64,000 nucleotides of DNA from Phormidesmis priestleyi Ana. GTDB taxonomy: Bacteria > Cyanobacteriota > Cyanobacteriia > Phormidesmidales > Phormidesmidaceae. The translations under genes and the position numbers were made by a program. Positions 34,558 through 43,007 of this stretch are shown piece after piece. The first letter of the stretch is position 1, and each line of letters opens with the position of its first letter. Below the pieces are notes generated by a model that made no database searches, was not told where the DNA came from, and worked only from the letters and a program-made list of their open reading frames with translations. The stretch spans positions 1-64,000 of the forward strand of contig LJZR01000015.1 in the NCBI GenBank assembly GCA_001314865.1, read 5' to 3'.

Positions 34558-35100
34558 TTACCGCTCACAGGCGAGCAAAATAGGCAAAAAATGTTCTAGC
34601 TCAGGCGTGCTGAGATTAGGATCTTTGGCTAAATCATCCCATATGCGTAGCTGCACCGCATCTTTGGCGTAGGGCTGAGCGATAAATATGCGAGATTCTG
34701 CTTCTGAAAAAATGCCGCCTTGCAACTCTAAGCTCCGCTTTGAGACGGGAGAAAGGCCATACCAATAGTCTTCGTCTATCGCGCACAGATAGCGCTTGGC
34801 ATTTACATGTAGCCGAATAGGCTCGGTGACTGCCTCCGAAAAAAGTTTCGTAAGATAGGGCAGTGCGCATTCTTCGTGGCGATTGTTGATGCCTCTGGCG
34901 ATCGCACTTTCACCTAGGGCATGAACCAAATGGCCCAAGTCGTGAAAGAGACAGGCTGTAATCAGCCGAGGTGAAGCCTGTGCATTTTCTGCCAGAGTGG
35001 CACATTGAAGTGCATGTTGTTCTTGGGTGACAGCCTCCGAGCCATAACGCGCCTGACCCTGTGTTTGCAGCACGTTAAAAAGTGCCTGAATAGATGGCAT
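34558..35100 (-). CDS. PhnZ-like HD-domain oxygenase family protein
   Basis: 180 residues from ATG 35100 with AGGAG upstream. HD-domain motifs FHDLGHLVH (about 49-57), RHEECALPYL and VTEPIRLHVNAKRYLCA match the phosphonate-degradation-associated HD family whose member PhnZ is a mixed-valent diiron oxygenase that cleaves C-P bonds. The C-terminal LQGG segment is also typical. No PhnY, phosphonate transporter or C-P lyase gene is near, so the substrate is uncertain. It may act on an aminophosphonate or another hydroxylated compound. It lies about 150 bp upstream of arsB on the same strand, beyond arsB's own operator. Confidence 0.8.
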   Translation of the reverse strand: MPSIQALFNVLQTQGQARYGSEAVTQEQHALQCATLAENAQASPRLITACLFHDLGHLVHALGESAIARGINNRHEECALPYLTKLFSEAVTEPIRLHVNAKRYLCAIDEDYWYGLSPVSKRSLELQGGIFSEAESRIFIAQPYAKDAVQLRIWDDLAKDPNLSTPELEHFLPILLACER

Positions 35101-35461
35101 GAATGAGATGCTCCTGATCACTGCAAAAATAGACCTAAACCAAAGATTGAATGGCTAAGGAAGTATCATGCGTGATAAAGGTTAAGATTTGGTTACATTT
35201 TTGACAACTTCAGGTGTTTAGCGCCAAAAATCTATTAAAAAATCGACCGATCCTTTGCCTACAGTCAGTTCAGCGACGTTAATGACTCTATCGTTAAGGC
35301 AAGGAATTTTTGATGTTAAATCGTCCAGAGGGTGGAGTATTTGCAAAAACACGCCCAGGCTTAGCAATAAAAAACACAGCTAAAACACAGTTGAAAGTTG
35401 CGTTTTAGCCGTGCTTTAGCCGTGCTTTAGCCGTGCTTTAGGCAGATATGCTTATGACTCG
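35101..35461. other. Intergenic region with the usp terminator
   Basis: The left part (35101-35340) is AT-rich upstream sequence of the PhnZ-like gene. About 35404-35441 carries three to four 11-bp copies of TAGCCGTGCTT. No gene is seen. Confidence 0.6.
35371..35417 (-). terminator. Intrinsic terminator of the usp gene
   Basis: On the minus strand GCACGGCTAAAACGC pairs, with several G-U wobbles, with a TGTTTTAGCTGTG arm and is followed by TTTTTTATT. One arm is the first unit of the TAGCCGTGCTT tandem repeat. It lies 45 bp past the usp stop. Confidence 0.6.
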
Positions 35462-36001
35462 CTAAGCTCTACCCGCAGAGACCAACCTTGAATCTTCTGT
35501 TTGAGAGAAGTCTGCTTGGCCAGCTTTTGGATGAATAACGGTTACCGAGCAGGGGGCATGATGCACTAAGTAGTTACTCACGCTGCCGTTATCGAGATCT
35601 TTTTGGTTGGTGCGGTCATGGTTGCCGACAACAATTAAATCAATGTTATTGACCTTTGCAATTTCACAAATTGCTCGGCCTGGAATGCCTTGCGTTTGCA
35701 CATAGGTGGAGGTTACGCCAACGGCTTCAGCATCGCTTTGCTTTTGCTTTAGCAAAGTGTCGTAGCGATTGGTAAACTGCTGCCACTCTTGTTCGTACGC
35801 TTGTTGGGCAGGACCCTCTGTATCCATAGAAAAGCTCTCTACCAGCAGCGAAGGATGCTTGGGGCTAGTTGGCGAAAACGCATCTAGCACATGCACCAAA
35901 AGTAGGCTCGCTTCAAGGGATTTGGCCATTTCTAACGCGGTTTCAAACGCCCAATCGCTGGCGGCTGAATCGTCAATGGCAACTAAAATTTTGTTCAACA
36001 T
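35462..36001 (-). CDS. Universal stress protein (UspA family)
   Basis: 179 residues from ATG 36001; the frame extends 7 codons upstream without a better start. The Usp fold shows KILVAIDDSAASDWAFETAL at the N-terminus, LLLVHVLDAF, and the ATP-binding signature IDLIVVGNHDRTNQKDLDNGSVSNYLVHHAPCSVTVI near 125-160 (G-x2-H-x9-G-[ST] pattern). An insertion of about 35 residues (about 45-85) enlarges the first loop. Such proteins bind ATP and modulate stress tolerance. It is monocistronic. Confidence 0.88.
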   Translation of the reverse strand: MLNKILVAIDDSAASDWAFETALEMAKSLEASLLLVHVLDAFSPTSPKHPSLLVESFSMDTEGPAQQAYEQEWQQFTNRYDTLLKQKQSDAEAVGVTSTYVQTQGIPGRAICEIAKVNNIDLIVVGNHDRTNQKDLDNGSVSNYLVHHAPCSVTVIHPKAGQADFSQTEDSRLVSAGRA

Positions 36002-36071
36002 TATAAAACTCCGTGATTTCAAAAAAAACCTTCATGCTTTTCTTCTACATGAATTTTGGCTACCTAGAACC

Positions 36072-36368
36072 CTAGTCAATCCAGTCTCCTAATAGCATTT
36101 CGCTGGGCCGCGCTTCTCTATGACTGTATTCATCAGAAGATGCACTGCGGAGCGCTATCCACATATCGCTTTCAGGCTGAAAAGCATTGCCTTTGACAGA
36201 CTGTTTGGCAGAAAAACAGATTGCAGAGAACCGTGTAGAAGAGAACCGTGTAGAAGAAAACCGCTCAGTGGAAAACTGCACCGAAGACAACCGCTCAGCA
36301 GCAGCAGTCATTGGCACAGCATTTACGTTAACAGATAGGCGATTGGATATCAGTACATCAGTAGACAT
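36072..36368 (-). CDS. Small protein with RFSST repeats, unknown
   Basis: 98 residues from ATG 36368, chosen because GGAGATAT precedes it; a start at 36479 would overlap the nuclease gene. The middle (about 25-50) is a tandem repeat FSTERFSSTRFSSTRF from a 15-bp DNA repeat. The C-terminal 40 residues are non-repetitive (PESDMWIALRSASSDEY, ARPSEMLLGDWID). It is downstream of and close to the nuclease gene on the same strand. I do not recognise it; it may be a real small protein or a chance frame over the repeat. Confidence 0.4.
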   Translation of the reverse strand: MSTDVLISNRLSVNVNAVPMTAAAERLSSVQFSTERFSSTRFSSTRFSAICFSAKQSVKGNAFQPESDMWIALRSASSDEYSHREARPSEMLLGDWID

Positions 36369-36475
36369 ATATCTCCACTTTGATGGGTTTCTGTAGCCTA
36401 TGTTACAGAAATTATGTGGAGACTGTAGGTTTTGTCTTAAAAGTTTAAAAAAACGCCTGCTGATGCGCGATCGCA

Positions 36476-37795
36476 TCAATTAGGGTCCAAGCGCCCCTCC
36501 TGACGAGAATTAAACACAATGGGTACGCCCTTACGACTCGCCTGTGCTTGCGTATAGCTCACTCGGTCAATGCGTCGCCCCTTATTGAATTGTTCACTGG
36601 GCGGATCGTAAAGCGCAATCACCCCGCTGTTATTAGAGAGCATCATCGGGGCTACTGGCTGAACTCTGACCGCTTGCCCCGGCAACAGTAAGCGCTTGTC
36701 TTGAGTTAGCGCTTTGCTGAGGTTCAAGCGAGGGCGTCGCATGTCCGATAGCGTCCACCCGGTTAAATCAACCTCACGATTAGACAGATTGATAATCGAA
36801 ATCCATTCGCCCACCCGATCATTCCCCGTGGCATTTACCATCGCCGCTGCAATAAAAATGGGCACTTCTCGATCAACCGAAAAGTCTCGAACCTCTTCTT
36901 CAGAGATCATCTCTTCAGGGACATCTACCTCAATTCGCTCAGGGAATTCCGGAATATTTAATCTTTTCTGCTTCTCTTCATTTTCATTGAACAGTAGCGG
37001 ATTTTTCTCATAAATTTTGTCGTCAAAATCCAACCCCGTCAGTATCTCAATTTCAGAGACAGTCACCTGATATCGCTGAAAGTTAAACAGTCGATTGCCG
37101 TTTTTGTCTGCCAAAGCTTCTCGATCTTGAAACAAGATAAAGGCTCGTACATCTAGCTCTTTTGTTTCTTTGCTAACAAAGCAAACTACTTTAAAAAATG
37201 CTGCGGGCGTCTCAGCAGGAGGTCTACCCGATGGGCTAATCATACGGCCAAATTCGCCGTAAATCGGCCCAGTAAACTCAGTGATCTTGCCATCTTCACC
37301 CAGCGTCAGATTTTTCACCCAGTTCTCTAGAGCGAGCCACTCATCCTGATTAAAGTTCTCATGCTGAAGCGTCGCATTCGAGAAAAAGAACGTCATATCA
37401 GAGGCTTTTTTGGCCTCACGAGCAGTTGCTCCCCAAGAAATGGTAGACCGCCTAGCCAAATGGCCTCTATCCCAAGGATTTGCTGCGTAATAGTCATTGT
37501 TGAGCTGAAACTCTGCGCCAATGCGTGTGTCTAGATCCCACCCTCTTTTGCGAGCGCTACTTTTGAGCATGGTTTGATCGATATTGAGGGCTGCAAAAAT
37601 AGGCGATCGCCTGACCTGATTCATCACCAGCGTGTAGTTCACATAATCAGCGTAAATACCGTCTCGCAGCTCTAACCTATTGAGGACATTGCCAATGAGC
37701 GCAGGTGAAAAACTGGGCATCGGGAGAGGAATATCTTTCCCCAAAAAATCAGGATCGTAACCATTCATCGCATCCAACTCCTCGCAATAGGTCAT
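36476..37795 (-). CDS. NUC1-family DNA/RNA non-specific endonuclease fused to a lamin-tail (LTD) domain
   Basis: 439 residues. The nuclease domain (about 25-270) has the catalytic motif DRGHLARRST (His at about 110), an upstream FQLNNDYY segment and downstream FFFSNATLQHENFNQDEW, as in Serratia/NucA-type beta-beta-alpha-Me nucleases that cut DNA and RNA with Mg2+. A linker with an acidic segment leads to an LTD domain (about 305-415: EWISIINLSNREVDLTGWTLSD) typical of secreted or nucleic-acid-associated proteins. I see no N-terminal signal peptide, unlike exported NucA. Either the start is wrong, export is non-classical, or it works inside the cell. It may share a transcript with the small repeat protein downstream. 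Confidence 0.85.
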   Translation of the reverse strand: MTYCEELDAMNGYDPDFLGKDIPLPMPSFSPALIGNVLNRLELRDGIYADYVNYTLVMNQVRRSPIFAALNIDQTMLKSSARKRGWDLDTRIGAEFQLNNDYYAANPWDRGHLARRSTISWGATAREAKKASDMTFFFSNATLQHENFNQDEWLALENWVKNLTLGEDGKITEFTGPIYGEFGRMISPSGRPPAETPAAFFKVVCFVSKETKELDVRAFILFQDREALADKNGNRLFNFQRYQVTVSEIEILTGLDFDDKIYEKNPLLFNENEEKQKRLNIPEFPERIEVDVPEEMISEEEVRDFSVDREVPIFIAAAMVNATGNDRVGEWISIINLSNREVDLTGWTLSDMRRPRLNLSKALTQDKRLLLPGQAVRVQPVAPMMLSNNSGVIALYDPPSEQFNKGRRIDRVSYTQAQASRKGVPIVFNSRQEGRLDPN

Positions 37796-38333
37796 GGCCT
37801 ATGAATTCTTGGCCGGTAGATAGCTTTTGTCAATACACATTTCACCATACAAGCCGCGATACAAACTACGATGCAAATCACAATGCAAAATACATTTCAC
37901 CATATCGGCTGCATTTACGCTGTGAGCTAGGCTGTGAACCCGTCGCAGAAATCGTTTTGCAATATGCACAACACCTGTTACTGTGCTTGATTTCCCTGAT
38001 GGAGCATACGCCGGGACAAAGAAAAGACAGTTCGTCAAGCCTGATAAGTTTCGTGAATACTGCGTGAATACTATATGAGTAAGCATGGCGTTAGCGAAGC
38101 TGAAATCGATAGCTTTATAAAAGAGAGATTAGAAGCCCAAAAAGAACATGCTCAAAAAAATAGAACAGCCTCGTTAAAATGGCCGCTGAACATCGATTGT
38201 CAATGGCCAGCCATGACGACGCGACCATAGAACATGTTTATCTTTGCCGCTATCTATCTTTAGCTAGTTTCAAGAATGCGCCCTCTCGTGTAAGCTCTGG
38301 CCATTATTACAATCACTATTACACTCAAGTGAG
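37796..38333. other. Spacer, mostly without recognised genes
   Basis: Apart from the 51-codon frame at 38075, no convincing gene is seen. Minus and plus frames of about 95-120 codons exist in 37705-38086 but have no family features. The stretch 37840-37905 repeats CGATACAAACTACGATGCAA-like units. Confidence 0.5.
38075..38230 (+). CDS. Possible small protein (51 residues)
   Basis: ATG at 38075 opens a 51-codon frame with a helical, charged N-terminal part (EAEIDSFIKERLEAQKEHAQ) and a C-terminal LNIDCQWPAM segment. The composition is protein-like, but the ribosome site is weak and I do not recognise it. It could be a genuine small protein or a remnant. Confidence 0.35.
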   Translation: MSKHGVSEAEIDSFIKERLEAQKEHAQKNRTASLKWPLNIDCQWPAMTTRP

Positions 38334-39740
38334 ATGGGCCTGATATTCAACATTCTCCATTGGCTGCTGATTGCCTTTCTAATTTTCGTCGCTATTATTT
38401 TGCTGAGCCTTTATATTCGTGGGGCGTTTCGCTGGCGACCGTTGTTTAAGATTAAGCGAGCGATCGCGCCTCAGTCGCCCCATTTTTTAACCGCAGTAAA
38501 AGGCATCACAGGCTCATTAGAAACCACCGGCCAGGTCACTGACTTTTGGTCAACTGCCGACGATATCCAAAAGGCTCGACTTGCGGCAATTGGCAGTGCC
38601 CGCCACCGCATTTTGTTTGAAACCTTTATGATGACGCCGGGGCGAAGGGCGAATGACTTTGCCGATGCGATCGCTCAAAAAGCGATAGAAGGTGTTGAGA
38701 TACAAATGCTCGTAGATGTTTGGGGTGCGCGATCGCTCAGTGATAAATACTGGCAGCGGTTGCGTTCTGTCGGCGTGCAAATTGCCTTTTTCAATCCGTT
38801 TGACTGGCGCGCGCCTGCTAACTTTGCCGGACGGACGCATCGAAAGCTGTTGGTGATAGATGGCGATCGCGCTTTAGTCGGAGGCGCAGGCGTTTCTAAT
38901 TTGTGGGACGGAACCGAGAAATCAGACGATAAAAAATCCTGGCTAGATATTGAAGCGGCCTTTGAAGGCGATATTGTTCATGTGTTGGCTGCCGTTTTTC
39001 AATCGCATTGGCAAGGCTACCGGCAACAAAGTAAAACAGGACGTAACCTAACGACCGACATTGACATGGGTGCGATTTATCCAGCGGTGGACAACAACCC
39101 GCTAACAGAATCAGAGCCTAGACCTGTGGATAGCGATCGCGCACAAGCGTCCGAAAAAGCGTCCGAAAAAACGTCCGAAAAAACGGCTGCAATGTTAGTC
39201 ACTCTCGGCACTAAACCGAGCTACCGTGATTCTTCCATTGAAACGCTCAAGCAAACGCTCATTGCCTGCGCCAAAAAGCGAGTTTGGATATCAAGTCCAT
39301 ACCTGCTGCCCAACCACAGCACACGCAATTTGCTCATTACCGCGCAGCAGTCGGGAGTAGATGTCCGCATTTTAACCACGAGCACCGCAAGCGATAAAAA
39401 GCCCGTTTACTATGCTTCCGTTGAACAATATGGATCTTTGCTAAAAGCTGGCATCAAAATTTTAGAGTATCAACCCAGCATGCTCCATGCCAAAATGCTC
39501 ATTATTGACGACGACTGGGCAAATATTGGCAGCGCTAACTTTGACTATCGCAGCTTTTTGCACAACGATGAGCTAGATATTGTGACCAATAGCCACAAAC
39601 TCATCCGGCAGGTAGAACAAGTGTTTGAATCCGGATTTGCCCAGAGCGAGCAAATTTGCATTCAACCCTGGCAGCAACGCTCTTGGCTGAAGTATCGCGT
39701 TTTAGGCAACTTGGTTCGGCTGATACAGTGGCAGCTTTAA
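38334..39740 (+). CDS. Cardiolipin synthase / phospholipase D-like protein
   Basis: 468 residues. One N-terminal membrane helix (about 6-27). Two HKD motifs: HRKLLVIDGDRALVGG (His at about 168) and HAKMLIIDDDWANIGSANFDYRSF (His at about 383). The second domain ends with NDELDI, typical of bacterial cardiolipin synthases that condense two phosphatidylglycerols. The linker between the domains (about 245-285) holds a four-copy 12-bp repeat (ASEKASEKTSEKT). The exact substrate cannot be told from other PLD-superfamily members by eye. It is monocistronic. Confidence 0.85.
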   Translation: MGLIFNILHWLLIAFLIFVAIILLSLYIRGAFRWRPLFKIKRAIAPQSPHFLTAVKGITGSLETTGQVTDFWSTADDIQKARLAAIGSARHRILFETFMMTPGRRANDFADAIAQKAIEGVEIQMLVDVWGARSLSDKYWQRLRSVGVQIAFFNPFDWRAPANFAGRTHRKLLVIDGDRALVGGAGVSNLWDGTEKSDDKKSWLDIEAAFEGDIVHVLAAVFQSHWQGYRQQSKTGRNLTTDIDMGAIYPAVDNNPLTESEPRPVDSDRAQASEKASEKTSEKTAAMLVTLGTKPSYRDSSIETLKQTLIACAKKRVWISSPYLLPNHSTRNLLITAQQSGVDVRILTTSTASDKKPVYYASVEQYGSLLKAGIKILEYQPSMLHAKMLIIDDDWANIGSANFDYRSFLHNDELDIVTNSHKLIRQVEQVFESGFAQSEQICIQPWQQRSWLKYRVLGNLVRLIQWQL

Positions 39741-39788
39741 GTTTGTAAGGCTTTATCAGCCGCTTTATTGGCAGCTTTATTTGAAATT

Positions 39789-40073
39789 TTACTTGCGGAA
39801 TGGCCCGACCCAAAAGGCCGCGCCAGTGAGTAATGGGATGAGGGCAAAGATGCCGCCAAAAACCAAGGGATAGTCGCGAGCCGCAGGAACAGTCAGCAAA
39901 GTGCCAATAGTAATGGCGCAATAGAGCAGTGCTGCAAAGGGAACCAGACAAATGAGGATAATCATGAGATTATCGTTAGATTCGAGGGGAGCCATAGGTG
40001 AAGGAGATTGAGTGCGCAAGAATAGAGAGGCGTAAGGCTGTAGGCGTATCAGAAAATCGCTAGTATGAGTCAT
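39789..40073 (-). CDS. Small two-TM membrane protein
   Basis: 94 residues from ATG 40073 (an upstream in-frame start at 40094 is possible). The N-terminal 33 residues are polar. Two hydrophobic helices follow (about 37-58, IILICLVPFAALLYCAITIG, and 70-88, VFGGIFALIPLLTGAAFWVG) and a short basic end. No family is recognised. It converges on the cardiolipin synthase gene. Confidence 0.6.
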   Translation of the reverse strand: MTHTSDFLIRLQPYASLFLRTQSPSPMAPLESNDNLMIILICLVPFAALLYCAITIGTLLTVPAARDYPLVFGGIFALIPLLTGAAFWVGPFRK

Positions 40074-40157
40074 GTTAGCCGATACTGATCGCAACCATTG
40101 GGCAGCCGTAGTCCATAACCTCAGTCGATAGTCCTCCTTTACGTAGCGTTTAGTCCC

Positions 40158-40958
40158 TTGTTTTTATTTCGATTGGTTCAAAAACCCTCTAGCAAAAAGT
40201 CGGCTACATCCGCCAAAAGCGAAAAGGCTTTTAGTAAAACAAGGCAGGCTAAAACAAAGCAAGCTAAAGCAAAGCCTCTCTCCGGCAGGAGATCAGGGCT
40301 AGATGAACTTGGCCCTATTGTGCTGACGATGGTGATGTTTTTGAGTGTGGCTTTAACGCTGCATTATGGGTTGCCTGAGTCTAATCAGTCGTCAGAACTG
40401 CTAGGCCCGACTGACTATGTGGCTTCGCCGCTACCGCTGGAAATGGTCGGCGGCGATCCTTACTTGCGATCGCTCATGCGAACCATTTCAGCGGCTGAGT
40501 CCAATACAAAAGACCCCTATCGTCTCCTATACGGTGGTCAGCGGGTGAAAGACTTGAGCGCGCATCCTGATAAATGTGTGCGAATTGTGAATGGGCCAAA
40601 TGTCGATGACTGCACCACAGCCGCCGGTCGGTATCAGTTTTTGACGACGACCTGGGAGTCAGAGGCAAGAAAGTATCATCCCGATCGGCCTGCATGGTAT
40701 GAGATGTGGCAGCAGATTAGCTTTGAGCCCGTGTATCAAGACGAAGTGGTGTACGGCTGGCTGGCAGATACGACAGTGTGGGGAACCGATATTTCGCAGT
40801 TGCTGCGCGAAGGCGAGGTGACGCAGGTGCTAAAACTGCTTTCGGGCACTTGGACCAGTCTGGGCTATGGCATTGAAGATAACAGTATGTCGGCACTCCT
40901 GCCGCAAATTTATGAGGAGATGCTGGCAGAGGAGCTAGCCAATGTCGCGCCAGAATAG
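40158..40958 (+). CDS. Lambda-lysozyme-like muramidase (GH104/GH24-like) with N-terminal anchor
   Basis: 266 residues if the TTG at 40158 is used; no ATG precedes the membrane segment. Residues 1-48 are Lys/Ser-rich with KTKQAKAK repeats. One membrane helix (about 52-72) is followed by a periplasmic domain (about 98-260): LMRTISAAESNTKDPYRLLYGGQRVKDLSAHPDK, then TTAAGRYQFLTTTWE, the pattern of phage-type muramidases that cut peptidoglycan. The Glu of AAES is the likely catalytic acid. It is a housekeeping-type cyanobacterial protein, not evidence of a prophage by itself. Confidence 0.8.
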   Translation: MFLFRLVQKPSSKKSATSAKSEKAFSKTRQAKTKQAKAKPLSGRRSGLDELGPIVLTMVMFLSVALTLHYGLPESNQSSELLGPTDYVASPLPLEMVGGDPYLRSLMRTISAAESNTKDPYRLLYGGQRVKDLSAHPDKCVRIVNGPNVDDCTTAAGRYQFLTTTWESEARKYHPDRPAWYEMWQQISFEPVYQDEVVYGWLADTTVWGTDISQLLREGEVTQVLKLLSGTWTSLGYGIEDNSMSALLPQIYEEMLAEELANVAPE

Positions 40959-41124
40959 CTAGATAGAGTAGCTAATTGAAAGGATTTGTAAGTAGATTTT
41001 TTAAGCTTGGCCGTAGGTTAAACCGGAAATGAGCAGCGATCGATACCATGAGCAAACCCCTATTGAATAATTTGCTTTTATCCCTGATTAATTTTGGCTG
41101 CATAAGGTTCACCGGTAATTTTTC

Positions 41125-41613
41125 ATGTCAACGCATCGAACTGTGATATTAGAAGCGCATGACGGTAGCCAATGGCGATCGCTCTCTGAACTTCCTACTG
41201 GCAAAGGCTCTGACCTCAACAAGCCGTTGCTATGGGCAAATCCTATGCTCTCGCCTAGTCCACGCGAGGCCAAAGACTTTCCGCCCTTGCCCGATGACTG
41301 TAGCGAAAGGGTTCAGTTACGCCTAAAAGGAGTTGCCTATTGGGTGGCGACCTGCTTTGATCTGCCGCAGTTTAAAGCGGGGATTGAAAACGCGATTCGC
41401 CATACTAAAAATCAGGCCAAAAGTCAGGCCAAGGATCAGACCAAAAGTCAGGCCAAGGATCAGGCTAAAAGTCAGGCTAAAAATCCCCTGAAGGAGCCAA
41501 CGAACAGCGATAGCGTTCAGGCAATGACAGAGATGAAGGGTGCGATCGCCATGGCAGAAGTGCTGACGCAAGGCAATATTCCAGTGCGCTTCATTATCTT
41601 TTTAGATCACTAG
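41125..41613 (+). CDS. Conserved hypothetical protein with QAKSQAKD repeat insertion
   Basis: 162 residues. The N-terminal 90 residues (VILEAHDGSQWRSLSELPT, RVQLRLKGVAYWVATCFDLP) and the C-terminal 35 (TEMKGAIAMAEVLTQGNIPVRFIIF) look like one folded unit. It is split by a Lys/Gln-rich stretch (about 91-122) built from 12-bp repeats encoding NQAK-SQAK-DQTK. I do not recognise the family. No membrane helix or signal peptide. Confidence 0.6.
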   Translation: MSTHRTVILEAHDGSQWRSLSELPTGKGSDLNKPLLWANPMLSPSPREAKDFPPLPDDCSERVQLRLKGVAYWVATCFDLPQFKAGIENAIRHTKNQAKSQAKDQTKSQAKDQAKSQAKNPLKEPTNSDSVQAMTEMKGAIAMAEVLTQGNIPVRFIIFLDH

Positions 41614-41722
41614 TTTTTAGATCACTAGTTTTTAGATCACTAGTTTTTAGATCACTCGCCTAACTCAACAAGGCTTCTTCTAGCTTTTAGCTTCTAGCTT
41701 TTAGCTTCTAGCTTTTAGCTTC
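41587..41722. repeat. Tandem repeats after the 162-residue gene
   Basis: Four 15-bp copies of CACTAGTTTTTAGAT (41608-41657 region, starting within the stop codon) are followed by about four copies of TAGCTTCTAGCTTT (41680-41722). Confidence 0.85.
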
Positions 41723-41729
41723 CAACTTC

Positions 41730-42929
41730 TCAGGTTGAGCTAAACGCTTCCATAGCCGCTTTTATCTCCGCCATCTTGCTAGCGACCCTGCCCGATTCCA
41801 GACAGTCCTGCCCCAATTCAAAACCTGCCTCTAAGCTGTTGACCCGTCCTGCTCGCCAGAGGTAAAATCCGCTATTCCAAACCGCTGAACGGCTGATTTC
41901 ATTGCTGTGTCCAGCGATCGCGCCCTGATAGCATTCAATTAGCGCTGGCAACGCAAGAAAAGCAGGATCGGTGCCGTCAAAGCCGTAGTCGCGCGGGTGG
42001 AGCAGCAGCCGTTCGGTTTCTAGGGTGCCGTTTTTGAGCTGGTTGAGGCAAATAATGCCGGTGCGATCGCGCGAAATATCACAGCTACCTTCCAGTCCTT
42101 TGACCGTGGTAAAAAATGACGTACCGCGCTGAGTAAAGGTCTCTTGAGTACGGCCTTCGGTCGGCGGATGTACATAGCCGCTCACCACATTGCTATGGCC
42201 TCGGTAGGGAGACCACATAATTTCAACCGTGGCAAAGGTGGGCCGCTTGCCGATTTGTTCTCGGTAGGGCACCATCGCTTCGGCCTGTGGAAAGTGCTTC
42301 GGCTGGTAGAGAATTGCTAGGCCAGTACTGGCAAGCAGCGATTGAACTTGGGAGAGGCTCAAGCCCCGCCAGTCGAGGCCAAGCGCCTGAAAAACTTCGA
42401 TAGTGGGCAAGCCCATTTTAGTCGGCATCCGATCGCCACCGGGGATAATCGCTGGCGTGTCAGCGCTGGCCATAATTAAAGCAGTCAGCGGATTAATCGG
42501 TGCGGTGCGCGATCGCCCGTCGTAAGGATTGCAAAAAACCGTAACTGGATAGGGGCTATTAATCGGGGTGAGGGCTGGGCCGAGCAGATCGTAGGTATCG
42601 AGCATACCGGCTAGCTCGGTAGGCGTGGGCCGACGAATACGGTGGGCAATCATAAATGCGCCGATTTGGGCCGGGGTAGCGGCTTCGGTGAGCATGAGCT
42701 GAGTGGCGATCGCAGCCTCCTGGCGACTGAGCGCTTTGGATGTATGCGTACCGCTCCCAACTTTTTTGAGCAAGTCTCTAAATTGCTGAACAGATGACTG
42801 CCTAGCCGATGCCTCAGAGGGCAATCCGGACAATGCGCTAGTAGATTGGGCTAATGGCGAGATTGTGGGTTGATTAGAAACCATCGATTGGGCGGGCGGG
42901 CTAGAAGATGCGTTTGAAAATTGGCTCAT
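41730..42929 (-). CDS. cnaT: Anthranilate-phosphoribosyltransferase-like protein, CnaT-type
   Basis: 399 residues from ATG 42929; a TTG 27 bp upstream is also possible. The core (about 60-395) is a TrpD-fold glycosyl/phosphoribosyl transferase: ALSRQEAAIATQLMLTEAATPAQIGAFMIAHRIR in the helical domain, NPYDGRSRTAPINPLTALI and PGGDRMPTKMGLPTIEVFQ in the alpha/beta domain. The canonical TrpD GTGG loop is replaced by NPYDGR, arguing against tryptophan synthesis. In Anabaena such a gene, cnaT, adjacent to ntcB, is required for expression of the nir operon. The same arrangement (ntcB then this gene) here supports that assignment. The biochemical reaction is unknown. Confidence 0.75.
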   Translation of the reverse strand: MSQFSNASSSPPAQSMVSNQPTISPLAQSTSALSGLPSEASARQSSVQQFRDLLKKVGSGTHTSKALSRQEAAIATQLMLTEAATPAQIGAFMIAHRIRRPTPTELAGMLDTYDLLGPALTPINSPYPVTVFCNPYDGRSRTAPINPLTALIMASADTPAIIPGGDRMPTKMGLPTIEVFQALGLDWRGLSLSQVQSLLASTGLAILYQPKHFPQAEAMVPYREQIGKRPTFATVEIMWSPYRGHSNVVSGYVHPPTEGRTQETFTQRGTSFFTTVKGLEGSCDISRDRTGIICLNQLKNGTLETERLLLHPRDYGFDGTDPAFLALPALIECYQGAIAGHSNEISRSAVWNSGFYLWRAGRVNSLEAGFELGQDCLESGRVASKMAEIKAAMEAFSST

Positions 42930-43007
42930 AGGAATGAGAATAAAGCTGCTAGGCAAAGAAATGGCTGACTCTACTGCGCCATAAACTAGATTAAGTCAGA
43001 AAACTCA

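Noticed and set aside
37799-38086. 95-codon minus-strand frame and opposing plus frame near 37705-38067
   Set aside because: Neither has a family feature. The two overlap each other, and part of the stretch is repeat sequence.
40158-40958. Prophage signature from the lysozyme-like gene
   Set aside because: The protein has a membrane anchor and there are no holin, integrase or structural phage genes nearby. Similar genes are ordinary in cyanobacteria.
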